Source of the DNA: Lamellibrachia satsuma
Lineage: Eukaryota > Annelida > Polychaeta > Sabellida > Siboglinidae
Direction: 5' to 3'
Assembly: GCA_033239005.1 (NCBI GenBank)
Contig: BSQZ01000036.1
Span: 3,599,001 to 3,663,000, forward strand
Length of the DNA: 64,000 nucleotides
Positions 24,041-63,635 of this stretch are shown piece by piece. The stretch's first letter is position 1, and each line of letters opens with the position of its first letter. The notes beneath the pieces are model-generated. The model saw nothing but the letters and a program-made list of their open reading frames with translations. It was not told where the DNA came from and made no database searches. The position numbers and the translations under genes were made by a program.

Positions 24041-25562
24041 ACCGAATTGCCTCGCGACCGAGTTAACGTCGGTATAAATTCTGAGGCGAAGGCGCGCCCT
24101 GAAGAGACTCCGAATCCGAAACGCTGAAAAAGAAGACGAAACTGTAAACTCAACCTCATAAATGTCACCATGACAAAGAGAAATGATCGCTTACTGTAGA
24201 AAGTTGTTTAAAACCAACAGCAAGCATGCCACCAAGATAAAAGGAACTGTGCGTCTGGATATTCTACTACATTCATGGAAGTTCTATTAACGAACCACCA
24301 ACGACAGACTCGAAGCGACAAATGACATAATTGTAAATCAATTAAACAGCGAATTGAATGACGAGTCCTGCTTGTTTCATTATTTCGATATTTTTTAAAC
24401 CTTTGTCCTGTAATCATGTCAGAATGAAGCAGACATTTAAACTAGGAAAACCTTCATTTGATGAATAATTGTTTTTATGAGATCGTGACACACTTGACTA
24501 AAGCACAACATTTTGCACACACGTTGCTTAGGTGATTTCTGTCTGGGCTGGGTAAGACCATCAAGGGCAGCAGGTGGGAACCTCTCTGGACGACCCTACA
24601 TTTGTTTTATCTATAAACCAATTGTTTTTATATTAGTAAATTAAATTCTAACAAAATAGTGTTTGCAATTGAATTTCACATGTATAATTTTATGGGCTTC
24701 CTAAAAACCGCGACCATCTTGGATTTAAAATAAATTAGACGTTGTGACCTTTGACCTTCACTTGACTTAGGCCACCCAGCCCGGTCTCCCCTCCATAAAA
24801 TGTTCTCTAAGGACCTAAGCAACATGAGTGCAAATTTTGGTGCTTTAGTGAAGTGTGTCACTTTTTTATCCTTATGTCTCCCGACTATTGCCAAGGCTAT
24901 TTTTTCTGCGCGAATCCAACGCCATCGTATAATCATTCACTCGTGCTAGGGGACCATTAAAAATACGTAACGTTGTTTTATTGGAATTTTGACACCTCCA
25001 CTCTATGTAACGCGCGGTAACGTTAGACCAAACCCCCACCGAAACACTCAATAACTACCCCCCGCATGATCAATGGACAGGCCCAAGATGTCACTGTAAA
25101 ACTAAGCAGAAGTCAGAACGCGCATGCTTCGTGAACCGACCTGAATTGTGATACTGAACGTACGTTACGTTGGTATACTTTGGTCTCGAATAGACAATGG
25201 CATGCGCCGTGGCGGTCAACTCTTTGTTATGCATTGTCAGTGCCTGGTGTGGCTCAATATTCCCACTCTGGCATGGCAGTCACTGCCGCACTGACCGCCA
25301 GTGGAGGTAGTAGGCTGAGACGGTGCAGAGTTTTCAGACCTCTGTTTTCAGTGGTCCCTCTCTTATCAGCCAGGTGTGTGGATCGTTTCTCTTCTCCTCT
25401 TCTGATGCCATTCTGAAAAGTCAGCCTCCGATAACCTCTATCATCGGCGGTCGTCTCTCAGCTGTTTGTGTCGGTGGCCGCGGTCTTCAAGTCACGGTTG
25501 TAAGTGTCTGTATAACGTAGATATGGACGGCCAATAGACCGCGTCTCAGTGACAAGTACATA

Positions 25563-25985
25563 ATACAGGAGCTCTTTCGGTATACGAACATCTCTGGCTT
25601 AAATGCGTGTATATGCTAAAGGAGAAAGCGTGTTAATCAATCGCAAGTGCACTAGTTGTGAATTATCATACGCTAGCTGAGTCACCCGGCGTTGCACAGG
25701 GAGAAAAAGCAGTCGTACGTATGTTCTACGGGCCGGTTTCACGAAGCGTTCCTACTGTACCAAGGAACTTGTGCGGACATTTGATGTAGATGATGTAACT
25801 CGGACCGATCATAGAAACATGCACTCTGCGAATTACCCTTCGTACGAATGTTCCAACCCCAGGAAACATTTTTTAATGTACGAATCCCCACGGGACACCT
25901 ACGTGGGCCCCGGGCACGCCTACGTGGGCCCCGGGCACGCCTACAAAATGTCAGCGCCATACATGCGAAACTGACGGAAATATGA
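25563..25985. other. Spacer after the duplication, no gene seen
   Basis: No coding region is supported. A 22 bp unit (CACGCCTACGTGGGCCCCGG type) is repeated at about 25,898-25,945. Confidence 0.4.
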
Positions 25986-26939
<954 letters not shown>

Positions 26940-27905
26940 TATGTCTAAAGTAAATAGTGACTGCAACAACTATAGGGACATATCATTATTGTGAGGAAGG
27001 CCTTCGCTCGGATCCTAATAATCAGACTTCAGAAACTTGCCTCACGTGTCTACCTAGAATCCCAGTGCAGGTTCAGAGCAGGAAGATCCACCATAGATAT
27101 GATCTTCTCAGTACGCCAGCTCCAGGAAAAGTGCAGAGAACAGGGAATGCCCCTCTACGTGGCGTTCATTGACTTAACCAATACCTTCGATCTTGGTAGC
27201 AGGAAGGGACTCTTCTGCCTACTTGAGAAGATCGGCTGCCCTCCCAAGCTACCTTTGTTTTGGCACGCAGACGTGCCAGGTTGAACAGCTTCCCATCAGA
27301 TCTGGTGTGCATGTAGATACCGTCTGAGGAAGAGTCGAAGGCATATGACAGAAGGAGGGAGAAGAAGATCCCAAACAATGTCGGAGCAAGGACACAGCCT
27401 TGCTTGACACCGCTGCAGACAGGGAAGGGCTCCGATGTCGAACCATCGTACACAACTGTACCCTTCATGTTCTCATGGAAGGATGTGCCAGGAGCGCCGC
27501 TTCAACACCTTCCACATGCGGTGCCTCAAGCGTATCCTCGGCATCACCTGGAAGGATCGTTTCCCCTACAGCGACATATTGGACCGTGCCAGGATCCGCA
27601 GCATGTATTCACTGCTGAGCCAGAGACGCCTGCGCTGGTTGGGCCATGTACGGCGCATGGAGGACGGCCGCTTGCCGAAAGACATCCTCTATGGACAACT
27701 CACCAGTGGCGCGAGGCCAGTGGGACGCCCAGCCCTCAGATTCAAGGATGCCTGCAATCGTGACATGAAGGCCCGTGACATCAGCCCCAAATTCTGGGAA
27801 GCAGTGGCCGAAGACCGCACTGATTGGCGTCAGGCAACACACGGAGGCATTGAAAGGGCAGATGAAAAGAAACACCAGCATGCGGCTGAGAAGAGGACGC
27901 GGTGA
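26940..27905 (+). mobile_element. LINE reverse transcriptase pseudogene with an inverted internal block
   Basis: The plus strand reads SDCNNYRDISLL (frameshifted), then QCRFRAGRSTIDMIFSVRQL, MPLYVAFIDLTNTFDLGSRK and EKIGCPPKLP up to about 27,247. From about 27,250 to 27,480 the element continues on the minus strand: MKGTVVYDG, CSGVKQGCVLAPTLFGIFFS, DGIYMHTRSDGKLFNLARL. The plus strand then resumes with ERRFNTFHMRCLKRILGITW, RRLRWLGHVRRMEDGRLPKD and GARPVGRPALRFKDACNRD to 27,905. The FADD-containing segment between these parts is deleted. The element is therefore dead and rearranged. Confidence 0.85.
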
Positions 27906-28019
27906 AAACAAAAAGCAGCACTACCACCAATGTCATCCTGTTTCGTCTGTTTTGGCTGCGGCAAGGACTGCCACTCAAGAATCGGCCGTCACAGCCACAG
28001 TGGACGCTGCCAAAATTTG

Positions 28020-28635
28020 AAATTTTTACAAATTGACAACGGGGCGCATCAGCATCGTCTCTTCGAGACTACGCTCTGCCTATTATTTTAAATATTCGGG
28101 GCTGGCTGCTTCCAGCTAGGTGAACTTAAGTAGCCCGGCATGGGGTTATTAGATCTATACAAAAGGGTACATTCATGACAAAAATATGCGGTTTACAAAG
28201 TCTAGACATCATTGATTAAGGGATAGGAAGTTAAGTTTGAGCTGAAGAAGAATGATGGGAAACATGCATTAACTGTGATGAAGCCAGTGAAACAAGTGCC
28301 ACTACTCCAGTCACGGTGTCTTGGAAAGCCAGTACATGTTTAAAGAATTACAATACAAAGATATGGGCATGCGACTATGCATATATTTTATATGAAATGT
28401 CTCTATTAAAAGAATGCACATTATTAAAATGATACCATAGGAAGTGCCATTGTTGAAAAGAGGTTAAACTGCATTCCCATATATACAGCACTAGTGTCAT
28501 TTATAATTCCATGCGAGGTCTCAATTTGCAACTATATAATACTAAAGAAATAATTTTAAGCATTCATTAACCGGAATTACAATTTATAATAAGTTTTTAT
28601 TAATAATAAAATTAATAATCTGGGTTTGTATGAAT
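28020..28635. other. Unassigned stretch
   Basis: AT-rich sequence with no gene, repeat array or RNA that I can support. Confidence 0.4.
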
Positions 28636-28649
28636 ATTTTTATTATGTC

Positions 28650-28762
28650 CAGGCCCAGCCCAAGCCCGGCCCGGCCCGCTCACACTAGGCCCAGGCCCGG
28701 CTCGGCTCGGCCCGCGAAATTATGTAGAGGCCCGGCCCACGGGCCCGGCCCGTGCAGGACAC
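28650..28762. repeat. GC-rich GGCCC/GGCTCGG repeat
   Basis: Short imperfect repeats of GGCCCGGCCC and GGCTCGGCTCGGCCCGC in otherwise AT-rich DNA. It may be a transposon end, since GGCCCGGGC-type ends occur in some hAT elements, but no partner end was found. Confidence 0.5.
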
Positions 28763-28852
28763 TAATACACACCCCTTTAGCTATATTCAACCCATTCATA
28801 CCTAGAACCGTAGTAAACTGGAGTTACCTTCCCACAGAGGTGGTGCATCCCC

Positions 28853-29155
28853 CAGTGGGGCGCGATCGCATAACGGTTATAATGCTCAACCAAGAGAATC
28901 CGATTTCAAATCCCACCGCTGTCGCTTTGAACGTTTGGCAAGTTTGATCACCCCACGTTGCCACAGTTCACTCAGCTTTATACATGAGTACCTGGCAATA
29001 CAGACAGTCGTGAATAGTCTTCGCGCAGTAATTGCAGATGGCTGAATGCTTTCCCGAGAAGTTGAAATGGCCTTGGAATTGACAGGTCTGCCAGGGGGTG
29101 AAGTGTAAAGCGCTTTGAACAGTTCTAAGGACTGAATACCGCGCTATATGAGAAC
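28853..29155 (+). mobile_element. tRNA-derived SINE
   Basis: The head resembles a tRNA promoter: an A-box-like ATAACGGTTATAATGC and a B-box-like CGATTTCAAATCCC about 30 bp apart. A unique body follows, then a tail with GTGTAAAGCGCTTTGAAC and CGCGCTATATGAGAAC, the kind of GCGCTATAT end seen in several animal SINEs. It lies 170 bp upstream of the BAF-like gene 4 promoter. Confidence 0.55.
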
Positions 29156-29325
29156 TTAACCTTTTTTACATTGTAGACATACTGTAGGTCTCGACTGGCA
29201 CTCCCAGTCCTACAGTGAAATATATGTTTTTTTCCGCTGTGCGCCATTTGGAAAAAAGGGAGATAGTTCACCACAGATCTCCGTGTGTCACGTGCATTGA
29301 CAACTAGCAACGTAACACTGACGCG

Positions 29326-29506
29326 TGACGTCATCGTTATTGCCACGACTACCATCAGTTGGCAAAAAGGCGTATTTCAAACGGGTTCTTTTCCGTTGGT
29401 TCCGATATCAGTAACATCAGATATCGTCGTAGCTAAAATCTGCATTACCATCAAGAGCCAGCGGAGTTCGCAATTCTCGTAGCATCAACTTTGAACACGT
29501 ACGGTC
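29326..29506 (+). promoter_or_regulatory. Proximal promoter of BAF-like gene 4 with CRE
   Basis: TGACGTCA is at 29,326-29,333, followed by TTGCCACGACTACCATCAGT, TTTCAAACGGG, TTTTCCGTTGG, TCCGATATCAG and ATATCGTCGTAGC. These are the same blocks in the same order as for genes 1-3. This copy lies outside the segmental duplication, so the conservation is older than that event. Confidence 0.6.
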
Positions 29507-30164
29507 ATGGGGAAATCAAGGAAGGGTAGCAATGATATCGTCTTTGCGGGTTCGAAGAAGGCGAAGCTTTTCAATAGTGAGGGCATAGAAGACAAGAGCA
29601 TCGAGGCCGTTGGAGGCATCAACGGCGTCCTTGGTGCGAGGTTTAAGAAGGCTGGCGTCTGCACTGCGAAGGACCTCAGCTGTAAAATGCGTGAAATGAC
29701 GAAGCGCAACTACTTACGCTACATGATGAAGGTATTGCTATTAGGTTCTGCGTTTTTCTGTAAACCGGCGCCGGGCGTATTTATACAAGCCAGATGTTCG
29801 AACGACATGGCCTAATGAAAAACAAACACTGTATAAGCGTATCTGTATCTTTTAACCACGTCTATACAAGCACATAAATATTGCTTTTACTCTGGATAGA
29901 AATTGGTTCAAGCATTTTCCAAACGAATGCCCGTGTGTTTGGTGCGTGTCTGCATGCGGTGTGTTTGTTTGGGATTTGGCGTTAGTGTGTGCGTACGTGC
30001 GTGTGTCTGTAGACTGAAATAGCGTTTCCCTAGTTACAACTCTTCCATTTCGTTTGCAGGAGTCCGGCTCAAACGTCCGCTATGCCATGGACAGCTACGT
30101 CTCTCTGAAGACGCACTGTGAGAAAATGAAGGACTGTAAGTGCAACGCTGAGAGTAAGAAGTAG
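29507..30164 (+). CDS. BAF-like protein 4 (barrier-to-autointegration factor family), two exons
   Basis: Exon 1 is 29,507-29,731 and exon 2 is 30,060-30,164; the intron is phase 0 as in the other copies; 109 aa. Residues run from a basic N-terminus (MGKSRKGSNDIVFAGSKKAK), through IEAVGGINGVLGARFKKAG (HhH-like, with Ala-Arg-Phe replacing Arg-Arg-Leu), SCKMREMTKRNYLRYMMK, and exon 2 ESGSNVRYAMDSYVSLKTHC, to the tail KDCKCNAESKK. It is closest to gene 1 in exon 2 and to genes 2/3 in parts of exon 1, so it is an older paralogue. Its 3' flank lacks the TGACGTCAACAATCG element and instead has a 44 bp minisatellite. A small DNA-binding, BAF-fold role is inferred. Confidence 0.75.
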
Positions 30165-30317
30165 CCAGCTTACTCGCCGACCCAGCCCGATGACGTTCGG
30201 CAGAATTCGCGCGCCAAAGAGACCCCGTCGCCAAAAGCAAAAATCGGAAACTCGACCTTAAAAGAATAATCAGTTAACGCTAACTTTGGGAAGTAATCAA
30301 AAGCCAACTGCTAACGC

Positions 30318-30540
30318 CAAGATACCCAGATACTCTACCGTCACGACAGAATCGACGAGAACAAGATACCCAGATACTATACCGTCACGACAGAATCGAC
30401 GAGAACAAGATATCCAGATACTCTACCGTCACGACAGAGTCGACGAGAACAAGATACCCAGATACTCTACCGTCACGACAGAATCGACGAGAACAAGATA
30501 TCCAGATACTCTACCGTCACGACAGAATCGACGAGAACAA
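30318..30540 (+). repeat. 44 bp minisatellite in the 3' flank of BAF-like gene 4
   Basis: Five tandem units of 44 bp, each with CAAGATACCCAGATACTCTA, CCGTCACGACAG and AATCGACGAGAA parts, differing at a few sites. It is probably transcribed as 3' UTR. An open frame through it (30,286-30,546) is a by-product of the unit lacking stops in that frame. Confidence 0.9.
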
Positions 30541-31691
30541 TGCTAACGAGCTGTCAGACGGTTTCTAACAAACCGTATAATGTCCTTGGAAATTGTGTAA
30601 TATCGGTTAAGCAACGAAGTAAATTGTGATATACAGTTTATCGCTTTGGTTTCGTTCTTTCGACGCGTGTTAACGATAGAAAACATATAAAGTATCATTG
30701 TTAGAGGACGTTATTGTGTTTCTTGTAAAATCGTCAATGCGCAATTCTAAGCCAAACTCCTGTAGTTATCATAAATACTTTCAATTTAAAACAGTATTGT
30801 ATTCGTATGTCGAAACCCAGAATGTGCGTCAAAACAGGTTTCCGATTGCGAGTGGACGGGATTTCATAAACGCAAACATCCCTTTATGGCTGCCCATTTG
30901 CAACGACGATTTCTCCTCGACTGGTTCCAAGACATTTTTGTCTTGCATCATCATAACACGCGCAACCAGGGCGGCGCAACACAACACAACACACTTTAAA
31001 TGTCTCTACTCAATTCGATTTTTGTTTCGCTCTTTGAAATATTGAACCACTAGCTCGTTTGTACAGATCTGCTAGTTTGTCTGGGTTAAATTCTCGGACA
31101 AACTATTATACCATTTACTACCGAATCCGGAAAAAAATCTGTGGTCCGGCTCCATGTACTATAGCATAAAGCTGCTCACTGTTTCGCAAGTTACCCGATC
31201 TAACGATCAAATTAAATTCTTTCGACGATTTTTACAACAGTACACACTATTTCATTAAACTGACGTCGCATGACTATTTTTCTTCCTTATACTGTGCATT
31301 TTATTTTGCACAATCGTGCAGTGCAGATTCCGCTGAACAATCAGTATGTATCCACTGCATACAGTGCTGTCCAAAACTCTCCCTTCGTCCGTCCGTCTCT
31401 CCCTCCCACCCACCCTCTCTCTCTCTCAACCCCCCCTCTCTCTCTCTCTTGTAATATGTACGTGAGGCGGTTACAGCCATGGGGGCTGTTCTTAAATTCA
31501 TGCGCTGTCTGGGCTGATGTGTATGAAATGGTTATTAAAGTTATTCCACATCCTGACTGTATCCGGGAAATGCGAAAATCTCAAGTTTGTTCACTACAGA
31601 TATTAGACACGTGAAAACACATTTCGCATTCGTATGTTTTATTTTGCACAAGACGGTGTTCAATACAGCTGCTAGCTTTAATAAAATATAT

Positions 31692-31725
<34 letters not shown>

Positions 31726-34623
31726 TATATATCGAAACACAATACTTGGTATCATATACGCACAGGACAACAGTTCGTCCGTTAACAAGTCGAGTGAACA
31801 TCGACAAGCCAATTCGCACGGCTTCACGAGGAACCGACAACTTGCGGCAAGTAGAGCGGTGATTTTCCGAGAGATACATTATAAACACGCGCTGAACTAA
31901 CCCTTCGCCACAACTCGCAGCCGACAGTGCAAAATATCGGCATCAGAATACTTGAGTGTGATGTTCGGGCGCTATTACGTCATTGTACTGACGAACAGCT
32001 CTACCAAACTCTACATTGTGGACGGCATAAACTATGTTGGCGCTGAAGCTGGTCAAAATAAAGCAATAAGTCCAGGCGTTTAAACCCGAGCTAACGGCAT
32101 TATTTTCCTACTAAGCACCATAATCTAACCATATGTAAAATTCGGCGGTAAATTGTTTTTTTCATAGAAAATGTGTACTTCAAGCAAGATTATCGCATTT
32201 CACCACACCAAGTGGACTCCGATTTCAGATCATAAAAAATGCAGCCGTAATTCCAGAAGATGGTAGCTATACACATGGCAGATTAAAATGTTAGCACACA
32301 TTTAATCTGAGTGACGCCAGTTATCGCATCCGGCCGATGTAAAACGACTTCAATACGCTGCTAGCAACATCTTCGTCGTGCGTTTTCGTTTTGTCAGTTA
32401 TTTAGATTTTTTTATCGTTTACGTGTTCGTTGAGGTTGCCACAAAACTCACAGAAAATACACAGACAAATAAGGAACATTCGGTAGACCTGTAGCGTCAC
32501 CAGACGGGCACGCGCGTCGTTAGATTTAACCTAGTCCATCTCCGGTGTCATCGGATTTTTACTTCTAAATTCAAGCAAGTAAAACTTTTTATTAAATGTT
32601 AAAAACGGTGCTGCTGCTGCTGCTGCTGCCGAAAATGCCAATATACATTCATAAATAATTGTCATTACATGTTTGCTTGTTCAATTGGAATTAACACACT
32701 ACATATTTACTAGTCAGTAGAGACAATCGTACGGTTACTATTCAATCGCCTAAATGCCAGTCCACATTAATGAATTCGTCACATGTTTCCATGCGAATGA
32801 AAATGTATGCACCAACCGCATGAAACGAAAACCTTCGCGCCACTAATCTCTATAATGGATATATTATAATAATAACATTGGGATAAGTGCAGACGAAATA
32901 ACCTGTAGTTATTCTCTCAGATCTATGAACTCACGACATCAGTGCCTCACAGACCGCAACAAGCGTTCTATGACTATGATTGAGAAAGATATAATGCTAG
33001 GATATTTAGAATTACAATTTATCGCAGACATTTCAATATATTAACAGACTAACATGGTGCTTGGTATTCCTTGGTGTGGCAAAGACGCAATTTCAGTAAT
33101 ACTAATAATATTGGTGTTCGACATGAACCCAGGAACACAAAACAGTTTTGTGCGAGACTAAAATAATTTTAAAAGCATTTCCGTTTAAGCATCCCCTTAT
33201 TCGTGATGGGATTCATAATCATAAAATGACACTGTTCAACAGGTTATATGGTTTGTTGTTTGGTTCATAGCCATGTGCATGGATAAATATCAGTCACCAA
33301 TGTGGTAACATGGGGAAAGTCTCAGCCAAACAAATGTACAGTGCAGAGAGCGAGTGGCAGAGCCATATAACACAAAATAATTTTGCAATTTTCAGAAAAC
33401 CAAGGCCACATGATTATGTGAATCTCAGTTCATGCAATGCACTGCTTCTAATACCTCTCACTTTCTACATACTGTGCGGGATCGTACACCTGCCAAGATT
33501 TAGGCGACCAGATACGCACTGCAGTTGACATGTGAGTAAGCAAAAGCAGTAAACAGAATCTTGATAAGAAATTCACAACTGATAACCGGCAGTTAGTGGC
33601 GGCCATTACAGCCGCACAATGCGACGACAGTCAAACGGTATAATTATGTAGTGTAGCTATCACACAAACTACAACTTTTTGGTACAATGACACGTAGGAT
33701 ATTCTCCTAACTGGATGACGGCCCAGCAGCTTGCAGTCACGAATCATTACAATAGAATACCTGCTAGTCATTTCAATTATGTACAATGTAAATATATATA
33801 TATATATGACATAGTTAAATGGACGGACAAGCTATCCCTAATAGCACAACATGGACACAACTGTAAACTGTCTGCGCTATCAGGTTCACTACACGCAGTG
33901 TCAAATCAACATACACTAACAGTGATCAACGGACGATGGATGGAATGAGTCTACCACGACACACGGGACGCACACTTACCACCATTAAAACAAATACTGC
34001 ACTTCGGTCCACACATGCTGGGAACACATGCCAGCAATCTCGTGGATAATTTTAACTTGATTATTGTGTAACATAATTCCCGCGCACTTTGTATAAGCCA
34101 CTGTGGTGTGGCCGTGATAGGCACTGAAGTAACAGCACAATACTTTTCACGTGACATATCCAGTCGATCCCTCTCTGCATAAAACAAATATACAGACTTG
34201 ACCCCCCCAAATAGCCCACCCAAAGCAGCGATGTGACATGCTCACTTCGCGGCATGGATCAGTTGGCAAAGTAACTTGGTTTACAACGTGCACAAAAAGC
34301 TGTTGCTGCATCCTTTCCTCACAGCAAATGGACATGAACTTAAATTAAACGCAAGCAGCTTGCACTGCAATACATTCCAAGTGATGAATGACCCCAAAAG
34401 GCAACAGGCCGTCTACTAGTCAGCACATGATCGCAGTAATAAATATGACGCTTTCTGTACAAAATACACAACTGTCTATCCACAAGACGTCAATGACTTG
34501 TACAGCTGGCGGCAACAACAATGATGAAACGGACAAACAAAAGGTGTGCAAAAGGACAGCAACGTTATCATCTATACATTGTCTCTAGGTAGATGGGAGT
34601 ATGTGTGGCAGAAGGCTGACTCC
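30541..34623. other. Intergenic, between BAF-like gene 4 and the Tubby gene 3' end
   Basis: No gene is recognised on either strand. Contents: one member of a dispersed repeat family (31,060-31,200), a CT-rich run (31,380-31,450), a short TA tract (31,699-31,722) and a CTG run of about seven units near 32,610. The right part should hold the Tubby 3' UTR on the minus strand, but its end is not resolved; an AATAAA (minus) near 32,586 is one candidate. Confidence 0.45.
31060..31200 (+). repeat. Dispersed repeat family member
   Basis: It shares GCTAGTTTGT, GGACAAACTATTA and GCATAAAGCTGCTCAC landmarks with 44,620-44,770 (same strand) and with the reverse complements of 36,840-36,966 and 41,080-41,216. 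It is probably a MITE. Confidence 0.45.
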
Positions 34624-60967
<26,344 letters not shown>

Positions 60968-61250
60968 GTGCAGTAAAGCCAATAATTTCACAGTCGCCGA
61001 CGAAGCGTTTCTACATTGTCGCTCATGCTAATATTTGCAACAACTAAAACACTCGGCATCACACGACGAAGACACGAGCAAGTCCGACTGAGCTCAACAT
61101 GGACAGGTGGATCGACGGTCACAGTCTTCTTCCTATTACCAGTTACCATGGCAACTCCACTAAGTGGATACTGCGTCGGAGCTGTGATAATAAAAGATGT
61201 CACACGTCGTCAACAATGCAACATAAGACGTGAATCCGCTGCCAATTAAT
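60968..61250 (-). promoter_or_regulatory. Proposed Tubby promoter and 5' UTR
   Basis: CpG-containing sequence directly upstream of the proposed start, richer in CG than its surroundings. It holds a perfect RFX X-box. The transcription start is not identified. Confidence 0.5.
61142..61155. promoter_or_regulatory. RFX X-box
   Basis: GTTACCATGGCAAC fits the X-box consensus GTNRCCNNRGYAAC at all positions. RFX factors activate ciliary genes through this site, usually within a few hundred bases of the start. It is 175 bp upstream of the proposed Tubby ATG. Confidence 0.65.
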
Positions 61251-63550
61251 TACGCACGACCGCACGCTGAACATTTCTCAGTATGAAACAACAGTATGAT
61301 GTAAGTTTAATTAGCACCGCTAGCTGTTTCTTTCACGTAACGAATGACTTGCATGCTGGAGAAATTAGTGAGCAATATTACCAAATATTCAACATAACAT
61401 ATGGATGTCTGAACACATCAGCACAGCTACAGGATGAGTATCTATGCACATATATTTATACTGGGACATCTAATGTGATCACATTCCACAAATTCATGCA
61501 CGTAGGTTTACTTTGTATTTCTTTACACCATATTTATTGCCTATGAAATATAACTTCTCAAGACCAGCAATAGACAATATTCACAACATGTGTGACACCT
61601 ACCGGCTAAGAATAAAACTACAGTTGAGGGTCACGTTTGTAACGTCATTGCGATATGTTTATCATTGCCATAATTATATTTATGATGTCATTGTGATACA
61701 TTGGTGATGTCATTGCAATACACTGGTGACATCATTGTGATACATTTGAGATGTCAATGCGACATATTTGAGATGTCAATGTGATACATTTGTGATGTCA
61801 TTGCGATACATTTGTGATGTCATTACGATACACTTGTGATGTCAATGTGATACATTTGTGATGTCAATATGATACATTGGTGACATCATTGCATTGTGAT
61901 ACATTTGTGATGTCATTGCGATACATTTGAGATGTCAATATGATACATTGGTGACATCATTGCGATACACTTGTGACGTCATTGTGAAATATTGGCAATA
62001 TTTTTTATTATAATTTCCGAAAGGGGTTGTTTTACTTAGTCAGTTTCATTATCTGCTGTCATACAATAGACATTATTTATAACATGTACAACACCTGTTG
62101 TCTAAGAATTAAACCATAGTTGTCAACAAATCTAGTGCTAATGCACATGTGTCGCAAACATCATCTATTGGTGGCCAAAATGAGGATGACAAATGCCAAG
62201 GGTTGAAACTTTTATTCTTTTTCAAAACGAAAGTAGAAAACTCGACATCCTACACTGACAACTGACAAGCATGAGTTCTGTATTATATTTGGAACAGTAG
62301 TTTTCTGGGGCTAACACATGGTGTTGTATATGGCTCTGTACCCCCAGGGACAACTGCCTAGTGCGATTCTGATCATACAGGAGACATTCTCACATATGGT
62401 ATAACCTTCATAGTTACCCTAGGTTGCAACTGTGTACATTTGACTTAGTACATAAATGGACATAACTAGATTGTTATCTACCAGATGTACAGGTGTACAC
62501 CTGTTTTCAGCATAGAATGGTGTACAATATACTGAATTGTCTCTTCGGTGGAGAAAATTACAAAAATGCAATTCACCTTTGCATTTGTCCATAGATGTGT
62601 CATCAAACACCACAAACAGCAAAGTTTATAAAATCGCTTATCTGCTTTTTAATGGTACATCACATATTAAACTCGGACGAGAACTAACAAAGTTATGTCC
62701 ATTTCAACAGCAGGACTGTCATTTTCGCATGCTGACAAGATGATTTTTCTTCTTTCAGGAACTGGCTGCATCTTATTTGAACGAGTAGCGAGATAAAATG
62801 GGTTATGGTGTCCACAGTAGGTTATATTGAGAGCTGAAGACACTTTCAATTTCATATAATGCACAGACCATTGATCGAACCAGAGCAGTTGAGTAAATGT
62901 AAACCAACACACCGTTGAGCTCCGCATCAGACAAATTGGATTGGAACTATCGTAAGAGACAAATTGATTTGACTTGAAGAGCAAGCGGAAAAGAAAGGCC
63001 GAGAGGGATGAGAAGAAAATGAATGCCAGATGAGGCTGAAATATGCAAGGGAATAAAAACAGAAAGTGAAAATGAATCTGCATAATGGCAACCTGTCCTG
63101 CAACTTTGGCTGACACATACAATAAAGCAATAAAGACTCACACAAATATCTACAAATACACTGTACAATGCTGTCTAGCAATGTAGTTCATGTTCAATTC
63201 AAATAAGTTCAATGTAGACACAGAACAGGAAGTCCTTACATGTCATGAGTTGCTGGCAAACAGAGAGTGCCAGTCCTTGGCTCCATGTTATATGCTACAA
63301 GGTAGACTAGGATCAAATGGTTATTCGTATTCAAATAGGTTGATTTTGCATAATTATATTTCTATAAATTTAACTTTTTCGAGAAGCCTGTATTTGTATG
63401 TGATGTTCATATTTGACTTGTATTTGGTGTATTTTACCTGTGAAGACTATTCGTTTACATATCCACCACTGTCTATGCCAGGTACTCATCTATACAGCTG
63501 AGTGAACTAAGGCAATGTCAAATGAAAAAACTACCCAAGCTTTGAAACAG
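61251..63550. other. Upstream intergenic region, no gene seen
   Basis: Apart from the 22 bp minisatellite, no gene, RNA or mobile element is recognised. Short open frames are scattered and unsupported. Confidence 0.5.
61683..61989. repeat. 22 bp minisatellite
   Basis: About 14 diverged units of the type GATGTCATTGCGATACATTT then GT. Confidence 0.93.
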
Positions 63551-63635
63551 CAGCAAGAGAACTCGAACCTGGATTCTCTCAATTGAGAGTCCAATATTTT
63601 AACCACTATGCCACAGCGCCCAACTAAACTAGAAG
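63550..63635 (-). mobile_element. tRNA-derived SINE head
   Basis: On the minus strand TGGGCGCTGTGGCATAGTGG looks like an acceptor and A-box region, and CCAGGTTCGAGTTC is a near-consensus B box. The anticodon arm is distorted (ACTCTCAATTGAGAG), so this is not a working tRNA. Confidence 0.5.

Larger units (their letters stand above)
18950..25562. repeat. Segmental tandem duplication, copy B
   Basis: Direct repeat of 12,222-18,949 with scattered substitutions and small indels. The junction at 18,949 joins the right end of one unit (GTGACAAGTACAT) to the LINE-internal left end of the next. The very high identity extends through introns, intergenic DNA and relics, so the event is recent. An unresolved haplotype or assembly duplication is the main alternative. 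Confidence 0.95.

Noticed and set aside
30286..30546. An 86-codon repeat protein downstream of BAF-like gene 4
   Set aside because: The 44 bp unit length is not a multiple of three, yet it stays open by composition only. There is no promoter or conserved start of its own, and it is best explained as 3' UTR minisatellite.
33310..33528. A 72-codon frame with a hydrophobic stretch, possibly a small membrane protein
   Set aside because: No recognisable family, no splice or promoter support, and it is not distinguishable from chance open frames in this region.
60988..61203. A 71-codon minus-strand frame covering the X-box
   Set aside because: It ends in a stop before the proposed Tubby exon 1 and is not conserved with any family I know. 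It is better explained as promoter or 5' UTR sequence.
63550..63635. Functional tRNA gene on the minus strand
   Set aside because: The A and B boxes are present, but the anticodon arm and acceptor pairing do not form a proper cloverleaf. A SINE head is more likely.
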